A stretch of 25,976 nt of DNA, taken from assembly GCA_900542985.1 (NCBI GenBank), contig UQPQ01000043.1:1-25976 (forward strand). Reading direction: 5' to 3'. The notes under the pieces are model-generated. The model worked only from the letters and a program-made list of their open reading frames with translations, was not told the DNA's origin and searched no databases. Made by a program: the position numbers and the translations under genes. This stretch comes from an uncultured Bacteroides sp. (GTDB taxonomy: Bacteria; Bacteroidota; Bacteroidia; Bacteroidales; Bacteroidaceae). Shown one piece after another: positions 1 to 7,507 of this stretch. Within the stretch, counting starts at the first letter, position 1. Each line of letters begins with the position of its first letter.

Positions 1-51
1 CGACCCTCTGCTTGTAAGGCAGATGCTCTGAACCAGCTGAGCTAAACGCCC
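1..51 (-). tRNA. tRNA-Val (anticodon TAC), 3' part cut off by the window edge
   Basis: Read on the minus strand, the sequence starts GGGCGTT (5' acceptor strand) at 51, followed by TA, a D arm with GCTC and GAGC, and an anticodon arm CTGCC-TTACAAG-CAG whose loop carries TAC, decoding valine GUA/GUG-type codons. The variable loop, T arm and 3' acceptor strand lie before position 1. An exact-spacing Bacteroidetes promoter sits just upstream (77-107). The isotype rests on the anticodon only. Confidence 0.93.
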
Positions 52-76
52 GTTGTATCGTTCTCGATTGCGGTTG

Positions 77-107
77 CAAAGGTACAGCTTTATTTTAAAC
101 CTGCAAA
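77..107 (-). promoter_or_regulatory. Bacteroidetes-type promoter of the tRNA-Val gene
   Basis: On the minus strand, TTTG (107-104) is followed by a 19-bp spacer and TACCTTTG (84-77), an exact match to the Bacteroidetes -33/-7 consensus TTTG-N19-TAnnTTTG. The tRNA 5' end lies 26 bp downstream of the -7 box. Confidence 0.8.
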
Positions 108-396
108 CATTTCTTGCACTTTTTTTCATAAAAAATTTCATCTTTCTTTCGCAGACAAATATAACATTCTTATTTTCAGCGACTAACCCTTATTCACAAA
201 ATCAAAAAAAAAAAAAAAAATTCAGCCCTCAATACAGTAACACACACATACCCTTGCCTCCCATCACAAAAATACCATCCATATCCATAAAACAAAATGT
301 TCAATCCTACCCTTATCAACCCCAATAATCGGTCTTTCTTCTCAGTCCGTCCGGTCGTTTTTGTTGTAGAACAAATATTATTTCTATAAAGTTACC

Positions 397-404
397 TACT
401 TTTG
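397..404 (+). promoter_or_regulatory. -7 promoter element for the acyltransferase gene
   Basis: TACTTTTG matches TAnnTTTG and lies 38 bp before the ATG at 443. No TTG is found 19-20 bp upstream, so only the -7 half is supported. Confidence 0.5.
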
Positions 405-442
405 CCCCACTAAAAACATAACTACAAAATAATTCAAATATC

Positions 443-1600
443 ATGTCACACATTTCTTCAGCAGCTTTTACCGATACAAAGCCACACTACGAGCTTCTCG
501 ACGGACTACGAGGAGTAGCAGCATTACTAGTCGTATTTTACCATATTTTCGAAGGCCTTTCCTTCGCTGCCGGAGGTACATTGATTACCACCATCAATCA
601 CGGCTATCTGGCAGTCGACTTTTTCTTCATTCTTTCGGGATTTGTCATCGGCTATGCCTACGATGACCGTTGGAAAAGAAACATGACATTAGGCAACTTC
701 TTTACACGCCGCCTGATTCGCCTTCACCCCATGATTATTATGGGAACAATCATTGGAGCTATCACCTTTTGCATTCAAGGTTCTGTACAGTGGGATGGAA
801 GCCACGTTGCTACCTCAGCCGTTATGCTTGCCCTGCTGGCTGCCATGTTCTTTATTCCGGCCTATCCGGGAGCGGGCTACGACGTACGGGGAAATGGAGA
901 AATGTTCTCTCTGAACGGTCCCAGCTGGTCTCTGTTTTTTGAATACATTGGAAATATCCTGTATGCCTTATTTATCCATCGTCTTTCTAACAGGGGACTG
1001 GCAATACTGGTCGCCCTTTCAGGTATCGGACTGGCCTGGTTTGCACTCTTCGACATTGTAGGATACGGCATGCTGGGAGTAGGATGGACACTCGATGGTG
1101 CCAATTTCTGGGGAGGCATGCTGCGTATGCTCTTTCCGTTTTCACTGGGTATGCTATTATCCCGACACTTCCGCCCCATAAAAATAAGAGGAGCTTTTTG
1201 GATTTGCTCGGCCGTATTGCTGATACTGTTTTGCATTCCCTATATAGAAGGCAAATCACCGGTCTGCTTGAACGGAGTATACGAGTTGATCTGTATCGCT
1301 CTTATCTTTCCTGCATTGGTTTGGATAGCCGCCTCCGGTAAAACTACAGACAAACAGTCTACACGCATCTGCCGTTTTTTAGGCGACATCTCGTTCCCTC
1401 TGTATGCCATTCACTATCCGCTTATGTACCTGTTCTATGCATGGCTGATAAAAAACAAGCTTTATACATTTACAGAATGCTGGCAAATGGCTGCCCTTGT
1501 ATACACAGGAAGCATCCTGCTGGCCTATCTGTGCTTGAAGTGTTACGACGAACCTGTCAGAAAATGGCTTAGCCGTAAGTTCTTATCCAAAAACAAGTAA
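443..1600 (+). CDS. Acyltransferase family 3 (OafA/ExoZ-type) integral membrane protein
   Basis: A 385-residue multi-spanning protein of the acyltransferase 3 family (PF01757). These inner-membrane enzymes move acetyl or other acyl groups onto sugars of surface polysaccharides, lipopolysaccharide or exported glycans. Near the N-terminus it carries the family signature LLDGLRGVAALLVVFYH (residues 18-34) with Arg23 and His34, the positions usually needed for acyl transfer. FFILSGFVIGYAY follows (61-73), then the conserved basic RRLIRLHP (89-96). About ten hydrophobic segments run to residue 370, and the C-terminus is basic. Length is normal for a stand-alone family member without an SGNH domain. 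The ATG at 443 is the first in frame after a -7 promoter element. It is monocistronic, with no glycosyltransferases nearby, so the acceptor cannot be deduced. Confidence 0.88.
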   Translation: MSHISSAAFTDTKPHYELLDGLRGVAALLVVFYHIFEGLSFAAGGTLITTINHGYLAVDFFFILSGFVIGYAYDDRWKRNMTLGNFFTRRLIRLHPMIIMGTIIGAITFCIQGSVQWDGSHVATSAVMLALLAAMFFIPAYPGAGYDVRGNGEMFSLNGPSWSLFFEYIGNILYALFIHRLSNRGLAILVALSGIGLAWFALFDIVGYGMLGVGWTLDGANFWGGMLRMLFPFSLGMLLSRHFRPIKIRGAFWICSAVLLILFCIPYIEGKSPVCLNGVYELICIALIFPALVWIAASGKTTDKQSTRICRFLGDISFPLYAIHYPLMYLFYAWLIKNKLYTFTECWQMAALVYTGSILLAYLCLKCYDEPVRKWLSRKFLSKNK

Positions 1601-1610
1601 TCTGTGTCCC

Positions 1611-1667
1611 ATTCTATCCATGCTCTGCCAGATTTCAGTCCACCACAATATAGGGCATGGATAGAAT
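1611..1667. repeat. 13-bp perfect inverted repeat downstream of the acyltransferase gene
   Basis: ATTCTATCCATGC (1611-1623) is exactly complementary to GCATGGATAGAAT (1655-1667) across a 31-nt loop. It starts 10 bp after the stop codon. No T-run follows, so it is not a canonical intrinsic terminator, although it may stop or protect the transcript end. Confidence 0.6.
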
Positions 1668-2030
1668 TTCCAACGACTGATAAAACCCGCCCCAACTGAC
1701 AAAATGTAAAAAAGAAACAACTCCCCCAACGGAGAAAAAGAAAATAACAAAATGTCAAATCAGAGGCTTCTACACGGCGCTATTCGTCTCCTCCTTCAGA
1801 AGTCATAAGAAATTTGGCCGTTTTCCGGCATTTGGAAAATTCACAAAGAAAGAGATTGCAGACATTTTCATCCTATTTTCCTACAAACAGCTCTACCCTT
1901 TTACAATATGCCTCCAATAAACATTATTCTGAGTCTTTTTATCTTTTTCCAAACGGAGAATATTTTTCTCATAAAAAGGACTGAATAGCCACAAAAACAA
2001 CATTAAAACCGGATTCTATTCACATCTGCA

Positions 2031-2065
2031 AACGTGATTAGTCGCTTAAGACAACGCGATTAGTC
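2031..2065. repeat. Two-copy direct repeat, period 22 bp
   Basis: AACGTGATTAGTC (2031-2043) recurs as AACGCGATTAGTC (2053-2065), with 12 of 13 bases identical and a 22-bp period. It lies in a gene-free region, and its function is unknown. Confidence 0.6.
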
Positions 2066-2079
2066 ACACAACCTGTCGA

Positions 2080-2109
2080 TACTTGTATCATCAGTCCATA
2101 ATACAAGTA
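2080..2109. repeat. 9-bp inverted repeat with 12-nt loop
   Basis: TACTTGTAT (2080-2088) pairs perfectly with ATACAAGTA (2101-2109), followed by CTTTT. The stem is AT-rich and weak as a terminator. It could instead be an operator-like dyad, but no gene start is close enough to assign it. Confidence 0.45.
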
Positions 2110-2352
2110 CTTTTATCTTCGCTTATAAGTCTCTAATTTATGTTGTACAACAGAATATTCCGCATATTTTCTCTATTTATACTCCCAAATTCCATCCGTG
2201 AGCATAAGTTTTGAGCAAAATACAAGTTAGCGCAAAAGGCTTTTTCTTTTATTTTTATTTCCAGAACAAGAAAAATCACATCGATTTGTCAACCTGAGAT
2301 TTCAAGACAAATCAGTAAAATCAGTCATCCTTCGAAAGGCGCAAACAGGAAT

Positions 2353-2393
2353 ATAAATAAAAATAGGCTGCTCTCTTAACGAGAACAGCCTAT
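2353..2393 (-). terminator. Intrinsic terminator of the ferredoxin gene
   Basis: On the minus strand a 13-position stem (2393-2381 with 2375-2363, one G-T pair) closes a 5-nt loop. It is followed directly by the T-rich tail TTTTTATTTAT. It starts about 27 bp after the ferredoxin stop codon. Confidence 0.85.
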
Positions 2394-2420
2394 ATTAGTT
2401 TGTCATAAGACGATTATCGA

Positions 2421-2588
2421 TTATCCCAAGCTGATAGCTTCAGAAGGACATACATCTGCACATGTTCCACATTCTGTACACATTTCTGGGTTGATAGAGT
2501 ATTTATCACCTTCAGAAATAGCGCCAACCGGACATTCATCGATACAAGTACCGCAAGCGATACAATCGTCACTAATTACGTAAGCCAT
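2421..2588 (-). CDS. Small 2x[4Fe-4S] ferredoxin, 55 residues
   Basis: Reading the minus strand from the ATG at 2588 to the TAA at 2421 gives 55 residues starting MAYVISDDC and ending EAISLG. Two CxxCxxCxxxCP cluster motifs are present: Cys9, 12, 15 and 19-Pro20, then Cys37, 40, 43 and 47-Pro48. This is the pattern of bacterial-type low-potential ferredoxins such as clostridial Fd, which carry electrons between oxidoreductases (pyruvate:ferredoxin oxidoreductase, hydrogenase, Rnf) in the cytoplasm of anaerobes. The 55-residue length is standard. A -7 promoter box (2633-2640) and a strong terminator (2353-2393) make it a self-contained monocistron. It falls below many gene-length cut-offs and is easy to miss. 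The physiological partner cannot be deduced from the neighbours. Confidence 0.95.
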   Translation of the reverse strand: MAYVISDDCIACGTCIDECPVGAISEGDKYSINPEMCTECGTCADVCPSEAISLG

Positions 2589-2632
2589 TGTAGTAAAAGT
2601 TAAGTTATTATAGTAGTACTAATTCGTTATTG

Positions 2633-2640
2633 CAAAGGTA
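2633..2640 (-). promoter_or_regulatory. -7 promoter element of the ferredoxin gene
   Basis: On the minus strand TACCTTTG (2640-2633) is an exact TAnnTTTG match 44 bp before the ATG. At the -33 distance there is only GTTA, a weak match to TTG. Confidence 0.65.
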
Positions 2641-2709
2641 AACAATTTAGCTTATGTTGTAACCTCCACATAGCAAAAACTACTATATTTATACTTATTC
2701 TAAATAAAC

Positions 2710-5679
2710 TCATTTCTTTAAAGACTGATACATTGCCTGTTGCATACGAGGACGAATATTCAGCTTCATCAAAAGATTCCGTCCAAAAGCTTCCGGATAA
2801 ATACGATTGCTAAGAAAAACAAAGACCAGATTATTATCCGGATCGGCCCATGCACACGTACCGGTAAATCCGGTATGACCAAACACAGTTGCGGGAGCTT
2901 CTGCTGCACAAGGACTGGCTTCTGTATCCTTCATATCCGGTTTGTCGAATCCCAAGCCTCTCCGGCTATTCTTCGACTTCATCGTCATAAACAAATCGCA
3001 AGTATTACGGCTTAAATACCGACGGTCGCCGTAAATTCCCCGATCCATTATCATCTGAAAAATGGCAGCGACCTCACGTGCCGTAGAAAAGAGACCGGCA
3101 TTGCCGGAAACCCCTCCCAACAAGGCTGTAGCCTCATCGTGTACATACCCTTGCAATACACCGCCACGCAAGAAATCTTCTGCCACAGAGGGAACAATCT
3201 TCTCCTTTTTAAAACGATTCAGAGGATTATAAAGCGTGTGTGTCAACCCCATGGGTTTATAAAATACACTATCCAAATAGCTGTCCATCGGCATTCCCGA
3301 TATATTTTCAACCATTTCTTTCAGCAGCATAAAATTCAAGCAACTGTAACGGTATGAACGATTTTTGAGAGGAGCATCAGCCAACTCTTTCAGGACCAAA
3401 TCCCGAAACTCCTTTTTGATAAACAAGCTGTCGGCAATCTGCAAAGGATAGTCTGCAGAATACGTTCTGGAAATCCATTCCGGCTTATACTTATAATCGG
3501 TAGAGATATACAAGCTGGGAGCAATCTGTATCTGGTGAGACTCATCCTTCCTTTTCGAATAAAGCCCTCCCTTGCAGCTTTCCTTATCAATTACCTCCAT
3601 ATAAAAAGGTAAATAAGAAGGAAGTCCGGATTCATGATACAACAACTCCTGTACAGTAATATTCTGCTTGTCGGTACCTGCAAGCTGAGGTACATAACGG
3701 CTGATTTTATCGGTCAACCCTAACCGTCCTTCATCATATAACTTCATCACAGCAAGCAAAGTCCCCGTAGCCTTACTCAATGAGGCCAGATCGTACAAAT
3801 CATTTTCTGTGACCGGACTTGAAGCTTCGTCATAAGTAAAATGTCCGAAACATTTATTATAAACAGGATATCCCTCTTTCTGTATCAATACATGACAACC
3901 CGGAAAAGCACCCGCACGGATTCCTTCTTGTGCAATACTATCAATAGACGACAAGACGCGAGAATCCAATCCAAAATCTTCAGGTTTAAAGCGACGCGGA
4001 CGATCCGGATCAAGGACTATTCCGGTACCAGCTGTCCAAAGCCCTGACACGCCCACCGACAAACGTCCGTCGATACAAGTCTTTCCTGTTATTGCATCTG
4101 CTACATATCGCTGTACTGATGGAGTATCCGTATGAGCCAATACTACAGCCGTAACCTTTTCCATTACCGACGGAATTTTCTCCAATGACTTCTGAGAGGT
4201 AAAACAAACAAAAACCACATCTTTTTCTCCGGCAATTTCCTTTATCAAGCGAGCATAAGGGGTACAATCTTTCTCATACAAGGCTACAATTACCCGCTGC
4301 GCAGCACGAAGTTTCTGACGAATAACCGACAAGGAATCCGTATTGGCCCGCATCCAGCTAAGGTCTACCGTTTCGCGCAACCGTTGATAAAAAGGAGCAG
4401 ATTTTGTCAGCGAAGAAGATACACTCAACAAAACCGTTCCGGATAACGACAAGTCTAAGGGCAGCACATAATCTGAATCTTTCAGCAAGGTAACCGCTGC
4501 CTTATCCAAATCCTTCATCAACTTTTCCGTATTATCAGTATAAATACGTTGTTTTAACCCTTCGGTACGAATTTCCGGACGAGTGTTCATACCCAAGGCA
4601 TATTTATAAGTCAACACCTTGCGACATTTCTGATTGATTGTTTCTTCGGATAATTTCCCGCTTCGGATAGCAGCCAGTACACCGTCCAATTCCCTCTTCA
4701 GATTACGGGTAGCAAGCAACATATCGTTGCCGGCAATCAAAGCTTGTGCACAGAGATCCGTACTTCCGGAGATGCCTTTCATAGCCAGTGCATCAGTAAA
4801 TGTCAAACCGGAGAATTTCAGTTCGCCCTGCAACACTCCCCGCACAATATCCGGTGAAACCGATGCGGGCTTTTTCCCCAATGCCGGCACATTCAAATGC
4901 CCGGCCATCATTCCACTAATACCGGCATTTATCGCCTGTCTGAAAGGCAAAAGTTCCACACTGTCCAAACGGGCACGGTCGAAATTCAACACTGGAAGTG
5001 CATGATGCGAATCGACTTCAGTATCTCCATGACCTGGGAAATGCTTGCATACAGCCATCACTCCTCCATCTTCCAAACCTCGTGAATAAGCAATCACCTT
5101 CCGTGCGACTTCGCGGGGATTACTTCCAAACGAACGGGTATTGATAACCGGATTCTTCGGATTGTTATCCACATCGGCTACCGGAGCAAAATTCACACAG
5201 ACTCCAATCTCGCGCAACTGACGGGCTACTTCCCGCCCATAACGATACAGCAAGGTATCACTCTGTATACATCCAAGTACCCGGTTTCTCGGGAAAGCAG
5301 GAAACTCTTTCAATCGCATGGCCAGCCCCCATTCCCCATCGAAAGTAATCATCAAGGGGACTTTAGCCATTTGCTGTGCCCAATTTGTAAGCTGCACCTG
5401 TTTATCGAGTGTGCCACCGGAAAACAGAAGTCCTCCCACAGCATACTCTTTCACAGCCTGCGCTATATTCTCCTTGTTCTTCTGCGTAGTAACCGGAGCT
5501 ACCGTATGGATAAACAGTTGCCCGATTTTCTGCTTCAGAGTCATCCCGGCAAGCTGTTCCTCTACCCATTTGTTACAAGCAACCGTATCTTTTATATGGC
5601 TCAATATGCCTGTTGTCTGTGCAGACAAAGCCATACCTATACACAAAAGCCATATACTACATATAAATCGTCTGTTCAT
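2710..5679 (-). CDS. Exported GH3 beta-N-acetylglucosaminidase-type / serine beta-lactamase-type fusion protein
   Basis: A 989-residue two-enzyme fusion. Residues 1-20 are a signal peptide ending ALSA. Residues about 35-375 are a glycoside hydrolase family 3 N-terminal domain with the NagZ-type signature KHFPGHGDT (212-220). It has an Asp223-Ser-His225 dyad matching the catalytic His of NagZ, and Asp296 (FTDALAM) as likely nucleophile. Residues about 385-555 resemble a GH3 C-terminal sandwich. Residues about 565-985 form a serine beta-lactamase/penicillin-binding-like domain with Ser633-x-x-Lys636, Tyr778-Ser-Cys in the YxN position, and His935-Thr-Gly in place of KTG. Family knowledge suggests peptidoglycan or muropeptide trimming in the periplasm: glycan cleavage plus peptide or ester hydrolysis. 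It is the last gene of a three-gene operon, and its ATG directly follows the upstream TAA with no gap. No clear terminator follows, so read-through toward the ferredoxin gene is possible. The substrate is inferred. Confidence 0.92.
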   Translation of the reverse strand: MNRRFICSIWLLCIGMALSAQTTGILSHIKDTVACNKWVEEQLAGMTLKQKIGQLFIHTVAPVTTQKNKENIAQAVKEYAVGGLLFSGGTLDKQVQLTNWAQQMAKVPLMITFDGEWGLAMRLKEFPAFPRNRVLGCIQSDTLLYRYGREVARQLREIGVCVNFAPVADVDNNPKNPVINTRSFGSNPREVARKVIAYSRGLEDGGVMAVCKHFPGHGDTEVDSHHALPVLNFDRARLDSVELLPFRQAINAGISGMMAGHLNVPALGKKPASVSPDIVRGVLQGELKFSGLTFTDALAMKGISGSTDLCAQALIAGNDMLLATRNLKRELDGVLAAIRSGKLSEETINQKCRKVLTYKYALGMNTRPEIRTEGLKQRIYTDNTEKLMKDLDKAAVTLLKDSDYVLPLDLSLSGTVLLSVSSSLTKSAPFYQRLRETVDLSWMRANTDSLSVIRQKLRAAQRVIVALYEKDCTPYARLIKEIAGEKDVVFVCFTSQKSLEKIPSVMEKVTAVVLAHTDTPSVQRYVADAITGKTCIDGRLSVGVSGLWTAGTGIVLDPDRPRRFKPEDFGLDSRVLSSIDSIAQEGIRAGAFPGCHVLIQKEGYPVYNKCFGHFTYDEASSPVTENDLYDLASLSKATGTLLAVMKLYDEGRLGLTDKISRYVPQLAGTDKQNITVQELLYHESGLPSYLPFYMEVIDKESCKGGLYSKRKDESHQIQIAPSLYISTDYKYKPEWISRTYSADYPLQIADSLFIKKEFRDLVLKELADAPLKNRSYRYSCLNFMLLKEMVENISGMPMDSYLDSVFYKPMGLTHTLYNPLNRFKKEKIVPSVAEDFLRGGVLQGYVHDEATALLGGVSGNAGLFSTAREVAAIFQMIMDRGIYGDRRYLSRNTCDLFMTMKSKNSRRGLGFDKPDMKDTEASPCAAEAPATVFGHTGFTGTCAWADPDNNLVFVFLSNRIYPEAFGRNLLMKLNIRPRMQQAMYQSLKK

Positions 5680-6525
5680 TTATTTTTCTTTCTCAAGTTT
5701 CAACACTACTTTACCTACAAAGACTGCATTCTTGCCCATTTGCTGCAAGGGGATTCGCTCTCCATCCAGATTTTCATAGAACTCTGGTTTTTCAAAATAA
5801 GAATGAGAATGTCCTCCCAATACCAAATCAATATAACGAGTGTTTTCTATCAGAGAGATATCCGAATAAGGTTCATCTTTCCATCCCAGATGAGAAAGGC
5901 AGATAACCAAATCGCAATGTTCTTTTTCTTTCAAAAAGGCAGCCACACGCTGAGCCTCCGAAACAGGGTCTTCGAACTTCACATCACCATAGCATTCGGC
6001 AGCAACCAATCCTTCCAGTTGAGGACCAAGACCGAAGACTCCAATCTTCAATCCCTCCCGATTAAGAATCACATATTCCTTTACCAATCCTTCGAGTACG
6101 GTACCCGTCACATCATAATTGGCACAAACAATAGGGAAATTAGCCAATTTGAACAAACGGGCCATGTTCTCCAATCCGAAATCAAACTCATGATTGCCTA
6201 TTGTACCGGCATCATAACCCATCTCGTTCATCAGTTTCACTTCCACCTCTCCCTTAAAGAGATTATAATAGGGAGTACCTTGGGAAAAATCGCCGGAATC
6301 GAACAACAGTAAATCGGGATGCATTCTTCGCTGCTCCTTTATAAAAGTAGCCCGACGTACCAATCCGCCCTTTCCAGCCAACAATGTATCCTGATAATCT
6401 TGCGGAAAGGCTTCTACCCTGCTATGCATATCATTGGTATGAAACACATACACTTCTTTGGTTTTCTGTGCTGTTGCAACAACAGCAAACAGGAAAAACA
6501 ATGCAGTCAAATAAAATTTTTTCAT
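5680..6525 (-). CDS. 5'-nucleotidase/UshA-type metallophosphatase domain protein
   Basis: A 281-residue exported protein with signal peptide 1-19 (ends VATA-Q), made only of the calcineurin-like metallophosphatase half of the UshA/CpdB family. Metal ligands are visible: Asp32-x-His34 (TNDMHSR), Asp79 (DSGD), Asn111-His112 (GNHEFDFG), His212 (LSHLG) and His239-x-His241 (GGHSHS). UshA-type enzymes bind two metal ions here and dephosphorylate 5'-nucleotides or related phosphoesters in the periplasm. The C-terminal substrate-binding domain that normally follows in the same chain is missing. It is instead encoded by the gene immediately upstream (6543-7313). The start is fixed by an unusually strong Shine-Dalgarno site (6533-6541). 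The gene is coupled to the GH3 fusion gene downstream with zero spacing. Confidence 0.92.
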   Translation of the reverse strand: MKKFYLTALFFLFAVVATAQKTKEVYVFHTNDMHSRVEAFPQDYQDTLLAGKGGLVRRATFIKEQRRMHPDLLLFDSGDFSQGTPYYNLFKGEVEVKLMNEMGYDAGTIGNHEFDFGLENMARLFKLANFPIVCANYDVTGTVLEGLVKEYVILNREGLKIGVFGLGPQLEGLVAAECYGDVKFEDPVSEAQRVAAFLKEKEHCDLVICLSHLGWKDEPYSDISLIENTRYIDLVLGGHSHSYFEKPEFYENLDGERIPLQQMGKNAVFVGKVVLKLEKEK

Positions 6526-6532
6526 CCTTATA

Positions 6533-6541
6533 CCCTCCTTT
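6533..6541 (-). promoter_or_regulatory. Strong Shine-Dalgarno site of the metallophosphatase gene
   Basis: AAAGGAGGG on the minus strand ends 7 nt before the ATG at 6525. Most genes in this window have only A-rich leaders, as is usual in Bacteroidetes, so a near-perfect Shine-Dalgarno stands out and fixes this start codon. Confidence 0.7.
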
Positions 6542-6542
6542 A

Positions 6543-7313
6543 CTATTGTTCCACAATACGTCCTTCAATCTTTGCACGTACAGGCTTTCCCTGTTTCTCA
6601 CAACGCTTTACATAATCAATAAACAAATCACGCAAAATGGCATCGGAAGGTATGGTCTTGTTTACAGCTTTTTTAAATGCTTCCAAGCGATCGTTTCCTT
6701 CAGCAAGATAATCAATAGTAGCCACTTTATATAGTTTTTCAGACTCGATGTTCCGCCCTCCGACTTTAGCACTCAAGAGCTTTCCATCTTTCGAGATAAC
6801 CAGTTTTGCTCCACTCAGTCCTTCGCCATGCACGGCTGCCATCTGCCCAAACAACTCCAACAAATCTTCTCCTTTCATTTCTACTACCACCAAGGCATTC
6901 TGAAACGGACTTATTTCATAGATGGAACTGACTGTAATAGCTCCTGCATTCAGAATATTACGAATACCTCCCATATTCATCACACCGACTTCAGGAAGCA
7001 CTCCTGTCTTTATCTCTGCACTTTCACGCAGCACATCTGCAATCAAGTTCGACAGAGGAGACTCCGGACGATACGCTTTCAGAACTTCGGGAGCATAACC
7101 TATAATAGGAGCCATCACCGCATCTACACTATCTTTATAAGACTTAACAATCTGCAGAGCTGCTTGATCTGCCTGTCTGTCATACGTGTCAGTCATGGCA
7201 ACTCTTCCTCCTTCTACCGATACCAACGAATAACTGGAAGTACATGCAGTATTTCCTATTACACAGGCCAGCAAAGCAGACATTGCCACTTGCTTCATAC
7301 AATTCAGTTTCAT
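6543..7313 (-). CDS. 5'-nucleotidase C-terminal-domain lipoprotein
   Basis: A 256-residue protein equivalent to the C-terminal substrate-binding domain of UshA-type 5'-nucleotidases (PF02872). Recognisable blocks are ESPLSNLIADVL (84-95), NMGGIRN (113-119) and SPFQNAL (135-141). These match the strand and loop elements that grip the nucleotide base and the ribose phosphate. The N-terminus is a lipoprotein-like signal. Cys24 before TSSYSLV is the more likely lipidated residue, though Cys17 in LLAC is also possible. There is no metallophosphatase domain; that half is the next gene, 17 bp downstream. So the usual N-to-C order of the single-chain enzyme is split and reversed at gene level. It is the first gene of the operon, with a promoter at 7333-7363. 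The two products probably form one functional enzyme, which is inference. Confidence 0.9.
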   Translation of the reverse strand: MKLNCMKQVAMSALLACVIGNTACTSSYSLVSVEGGRVAMTDTYDRQADQAALQIVKSYKDSVDAVMAPIIGYAPEVLKAYRPESPLSNLIADVLRESAEIKTGVLPEVGVMNMGGIRNILNAGAITVSSIYEISPFQNALVVVEMKGEDLLELFGQMAAVHGEGLSGAKLVISKDGKLLSAKVGGRNIESEKLYKVATIDYLAEGNDRLEAFKKAVNKTIPSDAILRDLFIDYVKRCEKQGKPVRAKIEGRIVEQ

Positions 7314-7332
7314 ACAATATTCATTTTATTTT

Positions 7333-7363
7333 CAAAAGTAACGAAAAAAAGTAAGCCCTACAA
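7333..7363 (-). promoter_or_regulatory. Promoter of the nucleotidase/GH3 operon
   Basis: On the minus strand TTG (7363-7361), a 20-bp spacer and TACTTTTG (7340-7333) match the Bacteroidetes -33/-7 pattern. The ATG at 7313 is 19 bp beyond the -7 box, so the leader must be very short. Confidence 0.7.
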
Positions 7364-7392
7364 CGTTTTATTTCCAAAATATCCCATAAACG

Positions 7393-7424
7393 TTTGGCTA
7401 TATGCCGAAAAATCATTTACTTTG
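7393..7424 (+). promoter_or_regulatory. Promoter of rplS
   Basis: TTTG (7393-7396), a 20-bp spacer and TTACTTTG (7417-7424; consensus TAnnTTTG with one mismatch) precede an approximately 77-nt leader to the rplS ATG at 7508. Confidence 0.6.
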
Positions 7425-7507
7425 CACCGCTTTCGCGCAATCGCTGTCAAAGAAGAGTTACTTGATATGTTGCGTTGTAACGATAAACAATTTAATTTTA
7501 AAAAACA

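Larger units (their letters stand above)
52..442. other. Gene-free stretch between tRNA-Val and the acyltransferase gene
   Basis: This AT-rich interval holds two divergent promoters (77-107 minus, 397-404 plus) and a run of 17 A residues at 204-220. The open frame at 53-328 has no ribosome-binding site, overlaps the tRNA promoter, and has a composition dictated by the A/T tracts (KKKKK, many I, F and S), so I do not call it a gene. I see nothing else. Confidence 0.6.
1668..2352. other. Gene-free AT-rich stretch with short repeats
   Basis: No frame here has both a plausible start and protein-like composition on either strand. Visible structures are a two-copy 22-bp-period direct repeat (2031-2065), a 9-bp inverted repeat (2080-2109) and an 8-bp inverted repeat, GATTTGTC at 2283-2290 against GACAAATC at 2306-2313. 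The short frame on the minus strand across 1543-1758 overlaps the acyltransferase 3' end and looks like a shadow. A small RNA cannot be excluded, but I recognise none. Confidence 0.5.

Noticed and set aside
53..328. Open frame of 91 codons after the tRNA.
   Set aside because: It covers the tRNA promoter and a 17-A homopolymer and has neither a ribosome-binding site nor a recognisable motif.
5371..6312. Long plus-strand open frame (313 codons) opposite the nucleotidase and GH3 genes.
   Set aside because: It is antisense to two well-supported genes with all catalytic motifs, has no start signals, and has a low-complexity composition rich in F, I, H and S.
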